Positions 54,541 through 63,564 of a stretch of 64,000 nucleotides of DNA are shown here, piece by piece; the first letter of the stretch is position 1, and each line of letters begins with the position of its first letter. The notes below the pieces were generated by a model that worked only from the letters and a program-made list of their open reading frames with translations, ran no database searches and was not told the DNA's origin. This DNA is from Eupeodes corollae (lineage: Eukaryota; Arthropoda; Insecta; Diptera; Syrphidae): positions 237,084,765-237,148,764 of the forward strand of contig NC_079147.1 of assembly GCF_945859685.1 (NCBI RefSeq), given 5' to 3'. Both the position numbers and the translations under genes were made by a program.

Positions 54541-56895
54541 TAAACGAATAAGAAGTTATCAAAGTGATTTGCCACCCGCACCGAATTTTCGAAATCTCAA
54601 GAAATCTCAAATTTTAAGAATACTTTTTTTGGCTCCTGTTCAATAGGAACGATAAGTGCACTTACTTTGAAAATAACGTTTTTCACCGAAAATTGGAATT
54701 ATTTCGGAACTATAATACACACTTTCTGTCACGAAGTCGAAAGGAAACAGCTGTTAGTGTAAACATACCGATAGATGTCTCACCCTGTACTGTATAGCAT
54801 TTGTCTTCGCCAATGCTTCTTGTAACTATTTTGTAGTCAAAGTTCCTTGGGATTGTTGGTTTTTAACTTAAAACAACTTTTTATTTTTGAATCGATTTTA
54901 TACAAATCGAGCCACTGTACATCAATGACTGTCACTGTGGCATAAAATGGCCATATAATTAAGAGGGGTTATGTTAAATAGAAAAGAAGGCTTCATCAGA
55001 AGACATAACGAGGTCACGCTGTGAAAAGAAAATCTGGAGGCCTCTGTGTGTTGTGTGCTTCTTTTTATTGGCACTCGCCAGCAAGCTATAGATATCAGTT
55101 CCTCTATCTGTCAGTGATGTGATGAGTATCTCAAGTACAAAGCCTACATACGAACGACCGATGAAGACAACGACGATAAAGGCCTCCAGATGATATTTAT
55201 TTAACTGCATATGTGAGCCATATAAGAACCACATTTTTGTGCAGAGCAAAACAATTAACACTGCAAACTATATACAAACATAGTAAACGAGTATTTTTAT
55301 AGATAGTTTATAGGAAACGACATATGACAACAACAACAAAAAGGAGGCTCATAAGAAGCTACAGATAAGATTTAGGTATTTTTCTGTCTTCTTTGGAATC
55401 TCAGTTTTTGCCTCCTTTTGTTTTGGTAACTAAACATGATATCTTCTTCATATTTGAAAATTAGATCGAATTTGTATTATTCAAGAAAATATTTCCTAGA
55501 AGTCAAAATCCCCAAAACATTCATAAATATATTATATACAAACGGAATGTGAAAGATACTTCTTGTCTTGTGTGAAATCGTTTTTCGGTTATTTTTTGAA
55601 GATGAAGAAAATTTAGGTCTATGCATAAATAATAATAATAATGAAAGTTCTTGGAAATTCTGTTTTTCTTGCCTTTTGTCTGATGACGAAGACGATGAAG
55701 ATGAGGTCGATGTTGATATTGAAGTCATTATTTTGTTGATGTCTTCAGGGTCAGATATTTATGCATATAACGATGATAATATTATTGATACCTTTATAAG
55801 ATACCATATCAATGATGATATAGGTTTACGATGAGACACAGAGATCGAAAGAGAGAGGAGAGAGAGTGGGAAAGAATTTAGTTATCAGAATCAGATTATT
55901 ATATTATTATGGTTTATAGAAAATATGTTAAATACATTTTTAAGATTTTAAGCATAAATTCGATTTGGTACAGAATATTACATACATTTATTATAATATG
56001 ACAAGACAATATTCAAATGTTATTCAAAGTATGTCTTGTTACATAATCAATTTGTATTTTGTATATTTAATGGATATTGGGAGATAGATAAGTGAATTCT
56101 GTATGGGTTAGGTTCGGTTTACGGATTGTGTTCGTACATAGAAATCAAAGAAAATGTCAAATTTTATTTGTGATGGGAATTAAATTACATTTTAATATTC
56201 CGAACATCGAACTTCTGTTCTCTTTCTCTATAGGTTTCTTGTCTTTACATTGTTGAAGGTATAATCGAACTTTGATAAATTTATATGTATTTGAGAAATT
56301 TTAAGAAAATAGTTTTAAGAATTATGAAGATGGAATTGGAAATGAATCACCCTTTGATGGAGAATGGAGAATTTAATTAAAATATTATAATTTAATTCTA
56401 CTATTATCTCATTTTCAACGGAGTTCGGAGTTTTTCATTATCAAGAATTTTTATTGAGAGGGTTTGAGACTGCTAAGAGGCTTTTTGGATTAGTTGAACA
56501 AGAGAATTGATTATCAAAAAGTTGTACGAAGAAAGCATTTATTAAATTTCCTTCGAAATCTTCGAAAAATGCAGCTTAAACTTTTGCAATCCCTTAAAAT
56601 CACTTTGTCAAAAATTCTAAGTAAAATTGCTCAGAAATTAAATATCAGGTAAATGAACAAACCTCAGCAATTAAATTGCTTATCAAAGCTGTCTACTTAA
56701 ATACATCAAAAAGACAACGAAAGGGCTCTGTGTACCAATAATGATGAAATGAACTAATAACTTTTTAGGAAATACTGTTTACAGGGTCAAACATATCAAT
56801 GAAGCTTCTAATTTGCAAGAAGAGGTTGTATTTCGAGATTTAAAATAGATATAAAAAGTATTTCTTAAGAGAAATCAATGAATGTAGTATATTTA
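54541..56895. other. AT-rich DNA with GATGAAGA/GAGA low-complexity tracts; no gene
   Basis: A GATGACGAAGACGATGAAGA tract at 55680-55700 yields the acidic (+) and Ser-rich (-) ORFs at 55568-55834 and 55477-55728, which are artefacts. A GAGAGAGGAGAGAGAG run lies near 55850. Nothing else recognised. Confidence 0.4.
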
Positions 56896-56899
56896 AACT

Positions 56900-57326
56900 T
56901 CATGACTTATTTCGAAGTATGTCCTTGACAACTTCACGAATTCAATCTTTAAGGTCTTGAATTGATTGTTGCAAATTTGCATAGAACTTTTCTATCGCGT
57001 CACTCCAAAGAAAAACGTATGGATTTCTAAAAACGACTGCTAGTACATTTTACAAATAGTGACACTTAAGAGATAAAGAGGATCTACAACAATGGTTTTT
57101 ATATTTTTCAAACTGGCAATGCTCCTCATTAATATCAACTCTGATAATTTCGATCATTTTGATGCGTTTCAAAAAAACAATCTAGGAAAATACGACGACT
57201 TTGCTGTAGACCGATCGGGTGAAGTTCTTGTATTAATTGAACTTTCAAAGCCTTAATACCATTCTCTTTATAAAAAAAAAACGGTGTAATTTCGTTTATG
57301 TAACTTCTAATAATATTATTTAGCAC
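56900..57326 (-). pseudogene. Mariner-like transposase fragment with internal deletion
   Basis: The minus-strand frame 57326-57135 reads GIKALKVQLIQELHPIGLQQ, SRRIFLDCFFETHQNDRN, matching LGLxPYKVQLxQELxPxDxxxRRxFxDWxLExxxxDxxF upstream of the first catalytic Asp. From about 57010 another frame reads YVFLWSDAIEKFYAN and SIQDLKD*IREVVKD, matching DYFLWGxVKxKVYANKPxTIxxLKxNIxxxI at the C-terminus. The whole catalytic centre between them is deleted or unreadable. It abuts the SINE at 57327. Confidence 0.65.
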
Positions 57327-57612
57327 TCGTATGATGATGGTTTGTAAGTAGGACTGTCATGACAGAGGACTTGGGTCAATACCTGCCTGTGTCACGAAGT
57401 TTTATGAACTGACTTTTTTGGGGTATTGACAAAACCTTGAGGAGAAAATGTTGTCATAAAAAGTGCTTCCTCAAATAAGCTGTTCGGAATCGACATATAA
57501 ACTGTAGGTCCCCTACATTCCTGACATTACTCGTTCAGCAGAATGTTGAGAGTTGTAAGTCACTAGGACCTAGTTTTCTACGGACTTCTGTGCCAAGTCT
57601 GAATTTATTAAA
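57327..57612 (+). mobile_element. tRNA-derived SINE, diverged full-length copy
   Basis: Starts ATGATGATGG (A box decayed), then GGACTGTCATGACAGAGGACTT, a mutated B box (GGGTCAATACC) and a ~200-bp body with ATAAACTGTAGGTCCCC and GTTGAGAGTTGTAAGTCAC, ending in AATTTATTA like the tails of the other copies. More diverged than the copies at 8.66 and 51.73 kb, so older or of another subfamily. Confidence 0.75.
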
Positions 57613-57629
57613 TCACAAGATATAATGGT

Positions 57630-57754
57630 TTTGGGGTTTTAAGTTTTAAGTTTTCCAGGAATATGATTTGATGATCCATATTCTAAAAGCAGGGTTGTGA
57701 ATTTAAAAATGAATATGAAAATCTGAAGGCAAACTGAATAAGAATTTTTTAAAC
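57630..57754 (-). mobile_element. CR1/L2-like LINE segment, first duplicate, left part (host of nested insertions)
   Basis: GATTTGATGATCCATATTC...GAATATGAAAATCTGAAGGC...GAATTTTTTAAAC at 57665-57754 matches GATTTGAAGATCCACATCC...AAATATGAAAAGCTGAAGGC...GAATTTTTTAAACC at 60068-60160. The segment is interrupted by the pogo-like element, resumes at 58631-58659, is interrupted again by RTE copy C, and resumes at 60010 (GAGCAGAGCCCTGTGG). In reverse it encodes the area around the VPQGSALSP-like box B of the CR1/L2-like LINE. Confidence 0.72.
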
Positions 57755-57756
57755 TA

Positions 57757-58628
57757 CAGTGGACGTCCAGTATAACGAATGATATAATGTTCGGGGTCAT
57801 TCTCTATATCGAGAGCGTTCGTTATATCGATCGACTTATGGAAATGTGTTTCTCTCTTTGTCTAAGAAACCATTTGTACAGCCAATGTTCCATATTAGAA
57901 AACTCTCCCTTTCGCATAGATTTACGTTGTAGAGAGCCATTGTGTGTCAAGTTCAGGTTCTTCAAGATTTTTGTGCGACTTTTCTTAATCCCACATATTG
58001 TTGATTTTGGCACACGGAATTTTATTGAAATTTCCTTAAGTGAAACTCCTTTGTTGCACTCATCAATAATTTTGACTTTGTCCTTTAATGAAAGCCGAGT
58101 ACGTTGAGATTTTGTATTCATTTTAATATTTTGTACACAAAACTAAATCTACAAAATTATTACGGAGTGTTTCAACGAAACGAGACTTTAAACAACAAGA
58201 ACACTATTTAACTGCTAACATTATCTTGCCGTCGTGTCATTGAATATGTGTGTGTAAGACCGTACATAAAATTCAAAACTGCATAGCGATAGACAAACCA
58301 AAAAATAAGAATTCTAACAAAAATGTTTGTTTTAGTAGGCGATGCGAAGACTAAACGAAAAACAGAAAGCTTGTTACAGTTTTGAACCTTTGGCGCACAC
58401 ACATACATATGTTCGGGAATAAACTTATGTGTTGACATAAAAATATATGCACAGATCACAATGGCAAGAAAAAAAATCATTTTAAGGCAATATATATACG
58501 CGTTCGTTATATCGGATAGCAAATTTTTATCATCGTTCGTTATTTAGAGATGTTAATGTAAATTTCAAAAGCGTTCGTTATATCGCAAATTCGCTATATC
58601 GGGCATTCGTTATATTGGACGTCCACTG
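57757..58628 (-). mobile_element. pogo/Tigger-like DNA element, 872 bp, internally deleted
   Basis: Ends CAGTGGACGTCCAGTATAACG and its inverse (25-bp TIRs at 57757-57781 and 58604-58628, one mismatch), flanked by the TA dinucleotide (57755-57756 and 58629-58630), as in Tc1/mariner/pogo elements. A subterminal motif TTCGTTATATCG recurs near both ends (57819, 58502, 58573, and variants), possibly transposase sites. It encodes on the minus strand only the N-terminal DNA-binding part of a transposase (58121-57822); the catalytic domain is missing, so it is non-autonomous. It sits inside a CR1/L2-like LINE segment and is therefore younger than it. Confidence 0.9.
57822..58121 (-). CDS. Truncated pogo-type transposase, N-terminal HTH (Psq/CENP-B-N type), 99 aa
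   Basis: Start M at 58121, then LSLKDKVKIIDECNKGVSLK, EISIKFRVPKSTICGIKKSR and TKILKNLNLTHNG. This is the first helix-turn-helix of pogo/Tigger transposases and CENP-B (Psq-type): helix, KVxxIxxxxxGxS, then xIAxxFxVPxSTICxIxK recognition helix. A second block with KGEFSNMEHWLYKWFLRQRE resembles the start of the CENP-B-type second HTH (xxxxVExALxxWFxxxR). The frame then ends with ISISRSI before the right TIR. No DDE catalytic domain remains. The unbroken frame suggests a recent insertion or selection to keep the DNA-binding part; the protein could at most bind the ends. Confidence 0.8.
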   Translation of the reverse strand: MNTKSQRTRLSLKDKVKIIDECNKGVSLKEISIKFRVPKSTICGIKKSRTKILKNLNLTHNGSLQRKSMRKGEFSNMEHWLYKWFLRQREKHISISRSI

Positions 58629-58630
58629 TA

Positions 58631-58659
58631 TATAGAAAAATAAAAAACAGTGTTGGAGG
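58631..58659 (-). mobile_element. CR1/L2-like LINE segment, first duplicate, short middle part
   Basis: TAGAAAAATAAAAAACAGTG then TTGGAGG, matching TAGAAAAATAAGAAAGAGTG then TTGGAG at 60175. It lies between the pogo-like element and RTE copy C and ends with the 8-bp target duplication GTTGGAGG (58652-58659). Confidence 0.72.
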
Positions 58660-60009
58660 TGGATGATCCATTCAACATAGACGACGAAAACCAACAATCC
58701 CGTCCTCCCGACTTAGACGAAGTAAAGATTGCCATATCTAAGCCTAAGTCTAATAAAGCGCTGGAGCGGATGTCTTTAATGCCGAGCTCTTTAAAGCAGC
58801 TGGAGATAAGTTGGTTAGGAGCATGCACCAACTTATCTGTAAGATATGGTCGGAAGAAAGCATGCCCGATCCTGAAAAGAGGAGACCCTCTAAACTGCAC
58901 CAACTATTGAGGAATCAGTCTGATTAATATCGCCTAAGAAATCTACTCTGCCGTTATATGTGAACGTCTAAAGCCCATCGTCAACAACCTGATAGCTCCT
59001 TATCAGTGTGGTTTTAGACCAGGAAAGTCCACAGTTGATCAAATATTTAAATTACCTCTGATCCTTGAAAAAACCCAAGAACACCAAATCGACACCCATC
59101 ATCTTTTCATCGATTTCAAGGCCGCATGTGACAGCATATACAGGGACCAGCTGTATAGAGCTAGGTCTAGTTTTGGCATCTCTGCCAAACAAGTCCGTTT
59201 GTACAGGATGACCATGGAGAATTCACGCTGCTGCATAAAGGTTGGAAACAACTTAACAGAACCTTTCGATGTCAAAAAAGGTTTTAGACAAGGTGATGCG
59301 CTGTCATGGGTTCAGAGTCAACACACGTCAACACTAGAGGCACTATCTTTCAAAAGTATGTCAAATTACTGGCATATGCTGATGACATTGACATAATCGG
59401 ATGAATTCAGAGTGATGTCAATGGGACTTTTGTATGTATTGAGGCAGAGGCGGCAAAAAACAGTTAATGAGGGCAAAACAAAGTACTCGATGTCGTCAAG
59501 AAAGGACATACAACACCGACGTCTTGGTCAAAACGTCACCATCGACAGACGTAACATTGAGGTATTCAAGGACTTCGTCCACCTGGGCTCCGCTGTAAAC
59601 GCAGAAAACAACACCAGCGCTGAGATCAAACGCAGAATAACTCTTGCTAACCGCTGTTTCTTTGGACTAAGAAAGCAATTGAGTGGTTAAGTCGTCTCTC
59701 GAAAGACCAAAGTGTTGCTATATAAGACCCTTATCATCCTCTTCCTGCTATACGGTGCAGAAGCATGGACCATGACAAAAGCGGATGAAAGCACCTTGGG
59801 TCGCTTTGAGTCTTCGAATCCACACCCACAGGACAGTGCAGTAGAGAAAGGCCGCGTATTAGGTGGCGCGAACAAGTGGAAGGTGACCTCACGCAACTTG
59901 GAGCGCGAAACTGGAGACATCTAGCTAGGAACCGAGCTAGATGGAGAAGTTTGTTGGGTGAGGCCCTAGTTCACACAGGACTTTAGCGCCACCTTAAGTA
60001 AGTAAGTAA
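58660..60009 (+). mobile_element. RTE-type LINE, copy C, 5'-truncated, with target duplication
   Basis: Begins inside the ORF2 linker (PFNIDDENQQSRPPDLDEVK), then SNKALERMSLMPSSLKQLEI, CPILKRGDPLNCTNY, RLKPIVNNLIAPYQCGFRPG (58970), LFIDFKAACDSIYRDQLY (59105, box A), VGNNLTEPFDVKKGFRQGDA (59240, box B), LAYADDIDIIG (59360-59400, box C in another frame), the C-terminus from KTVNEGKTKYSMSSRKDIQH (59455) to LYKTLIILFLLYGAEAWTMT, and the 3' tail CTTAAGTAAGTAAGTAAG. Flanked by GTTGGAGG (58652-58659 and 60010-60017). The 5' truncation at a clean target site is typical of target-primed reverse transcription. Compared with copy A it keeps most of the RT but loses the end after EAWTMT by a deletion near 59815. 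Confidence 0.9.
59199..59396 (+). pseudogene. RTE RT box B fragment
   Basis: 65 residues: TMENSRCCIKVGNNLTEPFD, VKKGFRQGDALS, then out of frame through SNYWHMLM (the LAYADDIDI region in the shifted frame). It contains FRQGD, the conserved box B that positions the template. It is part of copy C. Confidence 0.82.
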
Positions 60010-60580
60010 GTTGGAGGGAGAGCAGAGCCCTGTGGTACATCAACATTTTGTTTGTTTGTTTATTTGATTTGAAGATCCACATCCTGAGAGTAGCGTTTTG
60101 AATCTAATAACAAATATGAAAAGCTGAAGGCAAATGGATTAGAATTTTTTAAACCAAGATCATATAGAAAAATAAGAAAGAGTGTTGGAGATAGAGCAGA
60201 GCCCTGTGGAATATCAACATTTTGTTTGTGTTTTTCATGTTTGAAGCTGTCTAATACTAGTTTTATTGAACGATCCGAAATGTAATTTTTAATTCAAGGA
60301 AGGAGGGATTCATTGACCGATGATTCGCGTGATGCTAAAATATATCAAATGCTTTTAAAATATCGAGTTGAACAATTTTAATTTCTGCAAAACGATGTAA
60401 GGATTTGTTCCACTATTCGCAGAAAAACTTTCATATCACCAGTGGACCCAATGCTAGGAAAGCCATATTGCCGGTAGTTAAGAAGCCTTCGAGATATTTT
60501 GTGAGCTAATAATGAATCACCGTTTCCATGACTTTGGAAAGAAGAGTCGTTAGTGCGAAAGGTCGCTTTTTTTCATCTAC
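60010..60580 (-). mobile_element. CR1/L2-like LINE, remainder of first duplicate and second duplicate
   Basis: The first duplicate resumes at 60018 (GAGAGCAGAGCCCTGTGG) and ends in the ATTTTG(TTTG)n stretch near 60060. The second duplicate then starts (GATTTGAAGATCCACATCC, 60068) and repeats the same segment, including GTTGGAGATAGAGCAGAGCC (60185), without insertions. Beyond it the LINE goes on to about 60560 with the RT region in reverse: ALSPTLFLIFLYDL-like, HESxxxWIxNYISDRS-like and ending near ALTTLLSKVMET-like sequence. So one LINE contains an internal tandem duplication of about 175 bp. Confidence 0.7.
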
Positions 60581-60838
60581 ACGGTTATTTCTTTAACTTA
60601 ATAATGTAGGCGTTAAATACATCTTATTTTACAAGTGAACTTTTCAACATTAAGGCTAATCTGTTGAAATGTGTGCGATTGTATTGGCAGATCAATACAT
60701 TTTAAGAAGTTAACGTTGGGTTCTTCTGGGACCTAGTGAGAGTCTTTAATATAAAGTCACTTTATTTGACTTTTTTTTTTAAATCAATTGATTCTATGAT
60801 TTAAACATTTTAAATGTAGAAATAAATGATATAAGGGG
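60581..60838. other. AT-rich DNA, nothing recognised
   Basis: No supported feature. Confidence 0.4.
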
Positions 60839-60841
60839 TTA

Positions 60842-61976
60842 TCCATTTTGTGGTTTCAAAAGTATAGGACTGGAATTCGACATCTGCTTGACAGACCAGT
60901 TGTTAAACCAAATTTCTGTTTTCAATTTGAAGTCTAACATTTACGAAAATGGATCGCTTAACTGTCGTACAGCTCACAAAAATTGTTAAGACATACTACA
61001 AAAATGGTAATGGCCAGATATCGTTCTTAAGAGGATATAATGGTTTACTTAATCGTGCCACTACGCAAGCAATTGGCAAAATTGTGAATAAATTTTAAGA
61101 GACTGGATTGGTTACAGATATTGTAAGACCTGTGCATCATCGTTTCGATAATTCCACTGAAAATATCGTTGCTCTAATTGTAAGTGTAGCCGAAGACCCG
61201 AATGGGTCGATTTCTCGTCGTTCTCAGGAATTAGGACTGTCTTATGACATATTGTGTACTTAAATCTGTATCTAAAAAGTCCAACTCCACACAACAGCTG
61301 AAACCGGCTTACCATTCACAAAGTCGCGATGGAGGGCGATATTTCGAACATTTTCTTTAGCAACGAACCAAATTCCCCGCTCGGTAGGTAATAAACAAAA
61401 TTGTCGTGCTTAGGGTTTTGACAGTCCTCAAGTAATTGAAGAGAGGCCATTACATCCACAAAAACTCAATGTTTGGTGTGCTCTCTGGTCTGGAGGTGTG
61501 ATTGGACCTTACTTCTTCGAAAACGACGATGGAATGACTGTCACTATCAATTGGGAGCGTTATGGTCATATGATAACTGACTTTTGTTTTGCTGCTATTG
61601 AAGAATTCGACTTGGCGAATATGTGGTTTCAACAAGACGGTGCCACATGCTTCACAACTCGAACGAATATTGTATGAGTCATTTCCTGGCCGCGAAATTT
61701 CGCGTCGTGGCGATATCAATTGGCCACGAAGATCATGCAATTTGGTTAGCCTACACGAAAGACCGTATTTATACAGATAAACCTTTAACTCTTGAGTACT
61801 CAAAAACCAACATTTGTCAAGTTATGGCTAAGATACCGTCTAAAATAATTCTCCTGTTGGTTATTTAAATAATGTAGTGTTTCATTTATAATGTCAACGT
61901 TTAAACTTTATATAAAAAGAAATATCATGATATTTTATGTGTTTTATTTAAGTTTACTTTTGGACCCGAAAATGGA
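60842..61976 (+). mobile_element. Mariner (rosa-like) with recognisable inverted ends
   Basis: Left end TCCATTTTGTGGTTTCAAAAG (60842-60862) and right end TTTGGACCCGAAAATGGA (about 61959-61976), the inverse with a few differences, form TIRs. Transposase from 60950: MDRLTVVQLTKIVKTYYKNG, GKIVNKF*ETGLVTDI, then RSQELGLSYDIL (second HTH, 61210-61255), a deletion that removes the DEAHF core, LHPQKLNVWCALWSGGVIGP (61450-61510), YFFENDDGMTVTINWERYGH, FDLANMWFQQDGATC (61608-61650, second Asp), and EISRRGDINWPRRSC (61699-61740, shifted frame). The first catalytic Asp is lost in the deletion; the third (SLHE) is mutated. Confidence 0.78.
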
Positions 61977-61979
61977 AAA

Positions 61980-62290
61980 CTTGGTACATATGTACGTTAA
62001 AACTTTGTCCAAACAACAAAGCTTAATTATATTTAAATAAATAGAGAATGACAAAAACATAACAAACATGGCACCTTGAATACAAATTTCGTTTAACAAG
62101 TAAATTCAAAAATTCCATAACAAAGCAAAGAATCCTTAAAAAAACATAGAAAACTTAGCACTAAACTAGCATAATATTTGGTGGTGGAACATCTAATACA
62201 ACAAAAGCTTATGTCATTTTACGAAGCCAGACAGTTTTAAAAAAAAACATAGAAACACATAGAAAAAACATAGAAAAACATAGAAACTGA
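61980..62290. other. AT-rich DNA ending in ACATAGAAA repeats
   Basis: Short repeats of ACATAGAAA between 62248 and 62287; nothing else. Confidence 0.5.
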
Positions 62291-62293
62291 ATA

Positions 62294-63562
62294 ACGGGTG
62301 ATTTTTTTGAGGCTAGGATTTTCATGCATTAGACAGATCACGCGGGATTTCAGACATGGTGTCAAAGAGAAAGATGCTCAGAATGCTTTGACATTTCATC
62401 ATGAATAGACTTACTAACGAGCAACGCTTGCAAATCATTGAATTTTATTACCAAAATCAGTGTTCGGTTCGAAATGTGTTTCGCATAATCGACCAAGTGA
62501 GCAAACAATTAATGCGATTGTGACCAAGTTTCGCACTGAGTTTACTTTATTGGACATTAAACCAACCACACGAATGCGTACAGTGCGTACAGAAGAGAAT
62601 ATTGCGTCTATTTCTGAGAGTGTTGCTGAAGACCGTGAAATGTCGATTCGTCGCCGTTCGCAGCAATTGGGTTTGTGTTGTTCGACCACATGGAAGATTT
62701 TACGCAAAGATCTTGGTGTAAAACCGTATAAAATACAGCTCGTGCAAGAACTGAAGCCGAACGATCTGCCACAACGTCGAATTTTCAGTAAATGGGCCCT
62801 AGAAAAGTTGGCAAAAAATCCGCTTTTTTATCGACAAATTTTGTTCAGCGATGAGGCTCATTTCTGGTTGAATGGCTACGCAAATAAGCAAAATTGCCGC
62901 ATTTGGAGTGAAGAGCAACCAGAAGCCGTTCAAGAACTGCCCATGCATCCCGAAAAATGCACTGTTTGGTGTGGTTTGTACGCTGGTGGAATCATTGGAC
63001 CGTATTTTTTCAAAGATGCTGTTGGACGCAACGTTACGGTGAATGACGATCGCTATCGTTCAATGCTAACAAACTTTTTGTTGCAAAAAATGAAAGAACT
63101 GAACTTGGTTGACATGTGGTTTCAACAAGATGGCGCTACATGCCACACAGCTCGCGATTCTATGGCCATTTTGAGGGAAAACTTCGGAGAACAATTCATC
63201 TCAAGGAATGGACCGGTAAGTTGGCCACCAAGATCATGCGATTTGACGCCTTAAGACTATTTTTTGTGGGGCTACGTCAAGTCTAAAGTCTACACAAATA
63301 AGCCAGCAACTATTCCAGCTTTGGAAGACAACATTTCCGAAGAAATTCGGGCTATTCGGGCCCAAATGCTGGAAAAAGTTACCCAAAATTGGACTTTCTG
63401 AATGGACCACCTAAGACGCAGCCGCGGTCAACATTTAAATGAAATTATCTTCAAAAAAAAATGTCATGGACCAATCTAACGTTTCAAATAAAGAATCGAT
63501 GAGATTTTGCAAATTGTATGCGTTTTTTTTTAAAGTTCTCAAGCTCTTAAAAAATCACCGTT
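62294..63562 (+). mobile_element. Rosa-type mariner, nearly complete, 1269 bp
   Basis: Left end (TA at 62292-62293) ACGGGTGATTTTTTTGAGGCT; right end, read inward (TA at 63563-63564), AACGGTGATTTTTTAAGAGCT. The ~20-bp TIRs are matched except for small indels, and the TA target is duplicated. The 5' UTR leads to the ATG at 62401. The transposase has three lesions only, so this is by far the youngest mariner in the window. Confidence 0.9.
62401..63479 (+). pseudogene. Rosa-type (DD41D) mariner transposase, almost intact
   Basis: Domains in order: first HTH (NEQRLQIIEFYYQNQCSVRN, from 62401), broken by a ~25-bp deletion after VRNVFR relative to the copy at 43.9 kb, which shifts the frame; then a 264-residue intact stretch (62460-63254) with PSEQTINAIVTKFRTEFTLL, TVRTEENI, RRRSQQLGLCCSTTWKILRK (second HTH), KPYKIQLVQELKPNDLPQRR, FSDEAHFWLNGYANKQN (first catalytic Asp), MHPEKCTVWCGLYAGGIIGP, VNDDRYRSMLTNFLL, VDMWFQQDGATCHTARDSMA (second Asp) and SWPPRSCDLTP. 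A TTA-to-TAA stop stands at LTPL, just before the third Asp (DYFLWGYVKS). A second stop is TGA for CGA in NWTF*MDHLRR. Between the second and third Asp lie 41 residues, the DD41D signature of the rosa group known from Ceratitis. It binds TIRs and would cut and paste; inactive here. Confidence 0.92.
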
Positions 63563-63564
63563 TA

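Noticed and set aside
55477..55834. Ser-rich (-) and Asp/Glu-rich (+) ORFs
   Set aside because: Both come from a GATGAAGAC-type low-complexity tract; neither has a domain.
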